NCBI GenBank assembly: GCA_030600975.1
Contig: JAUVUL010000027.1
Location: forward strand, 1 to 9,808
Origin: Candidatus Aegiribacteria sp.
GTDB lineage: Bacteria; Fermentibacterota; Fermentibacteria; Fermentibacterales; JCC-6
Direction: 5' to 3'
DNA: 9,808 bases
This document shows positions 6,726 through 9,808 of the stretch, in pieces (the first letter of the stretch is position 1; the number at the start of each line of letters is the position of its first letter). Both the position numbers and the translations under genes were made by a program. The notes beneath the pieces are model-generated. The model was given only the letters and a program-made list of their open reading frames with translations, was not told the DNA's origin and ran no database searches.

Positions 6726-8015
6726 ATGATAACCGACAGATATATACCGGATCTTCTTTCCTTCCTTGACAGTTCACCAACAGCTTCATGGGCTGTTACG
6801 CGTTTGGCATCGAAACTGGATGAGAACGGCTTCACGAGACTGGAAGAGGGTAATTCCTGGAACATTGCAGCAAACGTAAGGTTCTACATCGTTCGTTCAG
6901 GTTCATCAATTATCGCAGGGGTAACAGGTACCGAGACCTTTGGCACTGCAGGATGCAGGATAATTGGAGCTCACACTGATTCTCCCGGTTTCAGGATCAA
7001 GCCTGAAGCTGATAGAAAAAAAGAGAATATCAACGTTCTTGGTGTTGAGCTGTACGGAAGCCCCATACTGGCGACCTGGTTCGACCGTGACCTTTCCCTT
7101 GCGGGAACGCTCGCCATTCGCGAAGGTAACACTGTTTCCCGAAGATCATTCATGATCAGAAAACCTATCTTCCGTATGGCATCCCCCGCGATACATCTCG
7201 AGAGGGAAATCAACAAAAAAGGTTTCAAGGTAAATCCCGAGACGAACACACCGCTGCTCTTCTCCTCGAGCGGCGCGGCATTCGATGATGTACTATCACT
7301 TGCGTGTAAATCGGCAGATGTGGAGAAGGATTCCGTTTCAGGATGGTCCATGGAAATATGGGACCCTCAACCTGCGACCCTTGGCGGTATTGAGGATGAT
7401 TTCATATTCTCCGGAAGACTTGATAACCTCGCGATGTGCCATACGGGGATTGAGGCTCTGCTGGCTTCGGAAGAGTGCGCAAACACCAGGCTTGTAAGCC
7501 TTTTCAACAGCGAAGAAGCAGGCTCCAGAACTCTTAACGGAGCCGGGTCAGCATTCCTTGATACGATCATAGAGAGGCTTGCAGGGGGGAGGGATGAGTA
7601 TTTCAGATGTCTCTCAAGGAGTATTCAGATTTCTGCCGATGGAGCGCACGCTCTCCATCCGAACTACTCCGAGAAGCATGATCCCGGATGTCACCCGGTT
7701 CTGAACGGAGGCCCGGTAATAAAGGTGAATGCCATGGAGAAATACACATCAAACGATATAACATCCGCCTACTTCAGAACCTGCGCTGATAAATCAGGCG
7801 TCGATATCCAGTATTTCGTAAACAGGAACGATATACCCTGTGGAAGCACTATAGGACCTGTAACATCTGCCAGAATGGGCATCAGAAGCGTTGATGTGGG
7901 GAATCCTTTGCTGTCCATGCACTCTGTGCGGGAAACAGCTGGAAAATCGGATCATGAGGCGATGATAAAGGTAATGACTGAACATTTGAGGGGCTCTGTA
8001 AGTATCAGCAGTTAA
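6726..8015 (+). CDS. apeB: M18 family aminopeptidase (aspartyl aminopeptidase type)
   Basis: A 429-residue dizinc metallopeptidase that removes N-terminal amino acids, typically Asp or Glu, from peptides; cytoplasmic, with no signal peptide. All expected metal and catalytic residues are present by comparison with the M18 family: H83 in GAHTDSPGFR, D233 in SGRLDNLAM, E263 and E264 in FNSEEAGSRTLNGAG, D305 in ISADGAHALHPNY and H399 in LLSMHSVRETAG. The histidine of SPAIHLERE (H157) and the NDIPCGSTIGP stretch (368-378) are also typical. Length is normal for the bacterial ApeB-like branch, so it appears intact. ATG 6726 has GAAGG ten bases ahead and lies 19 nt after the stop of the activase gene, so co-transcription is likely. 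Arginine codons are about 21 AGR to 7 CGN by hand count. The symbol follows bacterial ApeB naming and is a best match, not proof. Confidence 0.93.
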   Translation: MITDRYIPDLLSFLDSSPTASWAVTRLASKLDENGFTRLEEGNSWNIAANVRFYIVRSGSSIIAGVTGTETFGTAGCRIIGAHTDSPGFRIKPEADRKKENINVLGVELYGSPILATWFDRDLSLAGTLAIREGNTVSRRSFMIRKPIFRMASPAIHLEREINKKGFKVNPETNTPLLFSSSGAAFDDVLSLACKSADVEKDSVSGWSMEIWDPQPATLGGIEDDFIFSGRLDNLAMCHTGIEALLASEECANTRLVSLFNSEEAGSRTLNGAGSAFLDTIIERLAGGRDEYFRCLSRSIQISADGAHALHPNYSEKHDPGCHPVLNGGPVIKVNAMEKYTSNDITSAYFRTCADKSGVDIQYFVNRNDIPCGSTIGPVTSARMGIRSVDVGNPLLSMHSVRETAGKSDHEAMIKVMTEHLRGSVSISS

Positions 8016-8024
8016 TAACTCCGC

Positions 8025-8378
8025 CTATCCGAATTCCACCAGACAGATAACGTTTCCATCAGGGTCCTGACAGTAAAGGTATCTGTTTCCGAAGGCATGG
8101 ATCTTATCATGCATGATCCTTCCGCCTGCCCCGGTAATCCTTCCGGCCACTTCTTCGATGAATGGAACTGATACGGCAATTGAAATATGCCTGTCCAATG
8201 GTGAATCCTCGCTGTGGTAAACCGAGCAGTTCACTCCGGGACCCTTACCCGAGTCCATTCTCCACCCATCCGGAGGGTCGGGAAACTTGTCGACACTCCA
8301 GTTGAACGCTTCGCGATAGAAATCCATGATTCTATCAGGCTCATCCGACGTAATCTTAACATGAATGATTCTGTTCAT
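8025..8378 (-). CDS. VOC family (glyoxalase/bleomycin-resistance fold) protein
   Basis: A 117-residue single-domain protein with the two beta-alpha-beta-beta-beta modules of the vicinal oxygen chelate fold. It starts MNRIIHVKITSDEPDRIMDFY and ends in the hallmark DPDGNVICLVEFG. H6, H64 (in DRHISIAV) and E115 fall at the usual metal-ligand positions, so it may bind a divalent metal; the substrate cannot be told from sequence. The family includes glyoxalases, dioxygenases, epimerases and antibiotic-binding proteins, and small solitary members like this are mostly uncharacterised. AGGGG (8390-8386) lies seven bases before the ATG. The stop codon is nine bases from the stop of the convergent aminopeptidase gene. 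The permease gene upstream on the same strand ends 67 bp away, and a promoter lies in that gap. Confidence 0.88.
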   Translation of the reverse strand: MNRIIHVKITSDEPDRIMDFYREAFNWSVDKFPDPPDGWRMDSGKGPGVNCSVYHSEDSPLDRHISIAVSVPFIEEVAGRITGAGGRIMHDKIHAFGNRYLYCQDPDGNVICLVEFG

Positions 8379-8400
8379 ATAATATCCCCTCTCTTAGAGT

Positions 8401-8430
8401 AGAATATCCCATTTTGAACATTCTAGTCAA
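8401..8430 (-). promoter_or_regulatory. Candidate sigma70-type promoter of the VOC gene
   Basis: Minus strand TTGACT (8430-8425, five of six matches to -35), an 18-base spacer, then TATTCT (8406-8401, four of six matches to -10). Transcription would start near 8394, just ahead of the AGGGG ribosome site. This implies the VOC gene can be expressed independently of the ABC transporter genes upstream of it. Confidence 0.5.
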
Positions 8431-8445
8431 CGGCTGGAAAAAGGG

Positions 8446-9318
8446 CTAAAAATCCATCCTTCTGAATTTCCAGTACCCGATCGAGAGAAGGATAAGACTC
8501 CAGAGAAACGCGTATATCAGATGGACAGGCGGAACGCTTGCCGTAACACCGAAAAAGGCGAGATTCTCAGTTATAACGGCATCCCTTGGAATAAGACCGT
8601 ATATCACGCCCCTGTAACCTCTATCAGCGGGAAAGGCGTAAATGATAGTATGCGTTATCGTTTCAAGGGCTTTAGGCGCCTCTCCGGGGAACATCCGCAT
8701 CATCTCGTACAGACCGCCGAAAAGTGTAGCCACTGAAGAAAGAAAAAATACAATCAACATTGAAGCGATTTTTTTTACAACAAGGGAAAGCAGCATTACT
8801 GCAGCCCAGACAACAGTCAGCCATGAAAGCATGGAAACGAATACAAGGGGTATGTTTCTGGGAGTGAATGGAAAGTAAACCATTGTTATAACGAGAATTC
8901 CACCGAAGAGTATCACTGAAAGGGCATAGGATAAGGCCAGAGGGGCAAGACCTATTGAAAGGTAGACCTTAAGCCTTGTCTGGGGAAGGGAAAGCCAGAA
9001 GGGCATTCGTCCCTGTCCTATCTCCTCGGGCAGCATACTCGATCCTATTACAATGATAAGGGCGGTCACAAGCGTTGCGGCAAGCGGACCGGCGGTTATT
9101 ATTGCGGCGAGGGCGGCATCTTCGGGTCCCAGCATGGCAACGGCCATGTCAGCCTCTCCGTGTCCCATGTGCAGCTCAGCGGAGGAAGCCGCAGAGACCC
9201 CCCACCAGTACAGTCCAAGAAACGCAACGGTTGCTATAGCAGCTGTCAATACGATCTTCCTTCTCAGAAGCTGCTCTATACCGTTAAGAAACAATGTCGT
9301 GCCCCCGTTCCGAATCAT
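8446..9318 (-). CDS. ABC-2 type transporter permease
   Basis: A 290-residue integral membrane protein with about six hydrophobic segments: roughly 22-44, 72-95, 118-147, 156-180, 183-203 and 262-281. This fits the membrane subunit of an ABC-2 type exporter. The amphipathic stretch GQGRMPFWLSLPQTRLKVYL (101-120) between segments two and three matches the cytoplasmic loop where such permeases usually meet the ATPase. The first outside loop contains HMGHGEADM (50-58), unusually rich in His, Met and acidic residues. The start ATG at 9318 lies inside the end of the ATPase gene (35-nt overlap), with GAGGA nine bases ahead. An in-frame TTG at 9294 preceded by a G-run is a possible alternative. Translational coupling to the ATPase is likely. 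Cargo is unknown; NosY-like and bacteriocin or antibiotic exporters share this layout. Confidence 0.85.
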   Translation of the reverse strand: MIRNGGTTLFLNGIEQLLRRKIVLTAAIATVAFLGLYWWGVSAASSAELHMGHGEADMAVAMLGPEDAALAAIITAGPLAATLVTALIIVIGSSMLPEEIGQGRMPFWLSLPQTRLKVYLSIGLAPLALSYALSVILFGGILVITMVYFPFTPRNIPLVFVSMLSWLTVVWAAVMLLSLVVKKIASMLIVFFLSSVATLFGGLYEMMRMFPGEAPKALETITHTIIYAFPADRGYRGVIYGLIPRDAVITENLAFFGVTASVPPVHLIYAFLWSLILLSIGYWKFRRMDF

Positions 9319-9808
9319 TGTCCATGATCCTCAGGAAAACATCCTCCAGGCTTTCCCTCATCTGGTTAATTCCAGTGAATCGTATACCGGTATCCAGTAC
9401 GGAATGAGTCATTTCACGGAATGCGGCGGGATCCTCAAGCTCCGCTACAACACCTTTTGATTCTTTGCGGCAGGAATACCCCCTCTCTTCAAGGGAGAGC
9501 TTCATTTCCTCAGCATTATCGGTCTCGATGTGGGCCAGGCCTGTCTGTCTGGAGAGGGAATCCAGTTCACCCTCCGCGATAAGTCTGCCCCTGTTGATGA
9601 AGGTAGCCATATCACAAACCCTCTCAACTTCCCCGAGAAGGTGAGAATTGATCAGTACGGTAGCTCCTGCTGAAGCCAGGTTCCGGATCAGGTTCCGAAC
9701 GAGTATTCTTCCACCGGGATCAAGACCGGTGGAGGGTTCATCGAGCAGTACGAGTTCAGGCTTTCCGGACGTGACGAGTGAGAGAGCCACCCGCTGTCTC
9801 TGCCCCCC
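9284..9808 (-). CDS. ABC transporter ATP-binding protein (5' part outside window)
   Basis: The C-terminal 174 residues of an ABC ATPase; the Walker A and Q-loop part lies beyond the right edge. The visible part begins GGQRQRVALSLV, the end of the signature motif with its first residues cut off. Walker B and D-loop follow as PELVLLDEPSTGLDPGGR, and then the switch histidine in LINSHLLGEVERVCD. The INRGRLIAEGELDSL stretch is typical of exporter-type ATPases. A C-terminal domain of about 80 residues follows, ending ESLEDVFLRIMDNDSERG. That ending is common in ATPases paired with ABC-2 permeases, which agrees with the overlapping permease gene. The GTG at 9790 is an internal valine codon, because the signature motif precedes it in the same frame. 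Confidence 0.92.
   Translation of the reverse strand, partial: GGQRQRVALSLVTSGKPELVLLDEPSTGLDPGGRILVRNLIRNLASAGATVLINSHLLGEVERVCDMATFINRGRLIAEGELDSLSRQTGLAHIETDNAEEMKLSLEERGYSCRKESKGVVAELEDPAAFREMTHSVLDTGIRFTGINQMRESLEDVFLRIMDNDSERGHDIVS

Noticed and set aside
9284..9790. Treating the GTG at 9790 as the start of a short ATPase gene.
   Set aside because: The same frame continues to the window edge and encodes GGQRQR of the ABC signature immediately before it, so the gene is simply cut by the edge.

Overview
The window looks like chromosomal DNA of an uncultured, probably anaerobic bacterium of moderate GC. The native-looking genes prefer AGA/AGG for arginine and use ATA for isoleucine freely. 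No RNA gene, CRISPR array, IS element or phage gene was seen. The lineage cannot be fixed from this sequence. A very large 2-hydroxyacyl-CoA dehydratase activator-type fusion protein points to an anaerobe that may ferment amino acids.

Layout. (1) Positions 1-1009, minus strand: the N-terminal two-thirds or so of a membrane-anchored alkaline-phosphatase-superfamily phosphodiesterase, running off the left edge. It appears to start at a non-canonical ATC codon behind a perfect AGGAGG. (2) 1243-2271, plus strand, divergent from (1): an exported TPR plus SagB/ThcOx-type nitroreductase whose arginine codons differ sharply from its neighbour. (3) 2272-2512: a 241-bp intergenic region with a cluster of overlapping perfect inverted repeats. 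(4) 2513-6706 and 6726-8015, plus strand, 19 nt apart and probably one operon: a 1397-residue activase/dehydratase-like iron-sulfur fusion and an M18 aspartyl aminopeptidase. (5) 8025-8378, minus strand, convergent with (4) and only 9 nt away: a small VOC (glyoxalase-fold) protein with its own promoter. (6) 8446-9318 and 9284 to the right edge, minus strand: an ABC-2 type permease and the C-terminal part of its ATPase, overlapping by 35 nt.

How they may work together. The two-gene plus-strand operon is the most coherent unit. The aminopeptidase can release N-terminal Asp/Glu from peptides. The fusion protein carries two ATPase activator halves (four cluster cysteines) and two dehydratase-like halves (two sets of three candidate cysteines), so it looks like a whole ATP-driven low-potential electron-transfer machine on one chain. 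Its substrate is unknown. The ABC pair is an exporter-type transporter of unknown cargo. The phosphodiesterase, nitroreductase and VOC protein look like independent transcription units.

The observations most worth following are the self-contained activase fusion, the predicted cytoplasmic placement of the phosphodiesterase domain behind a GPGAG membrane hairpin, and the exported, probably acquired, nitroreductase.
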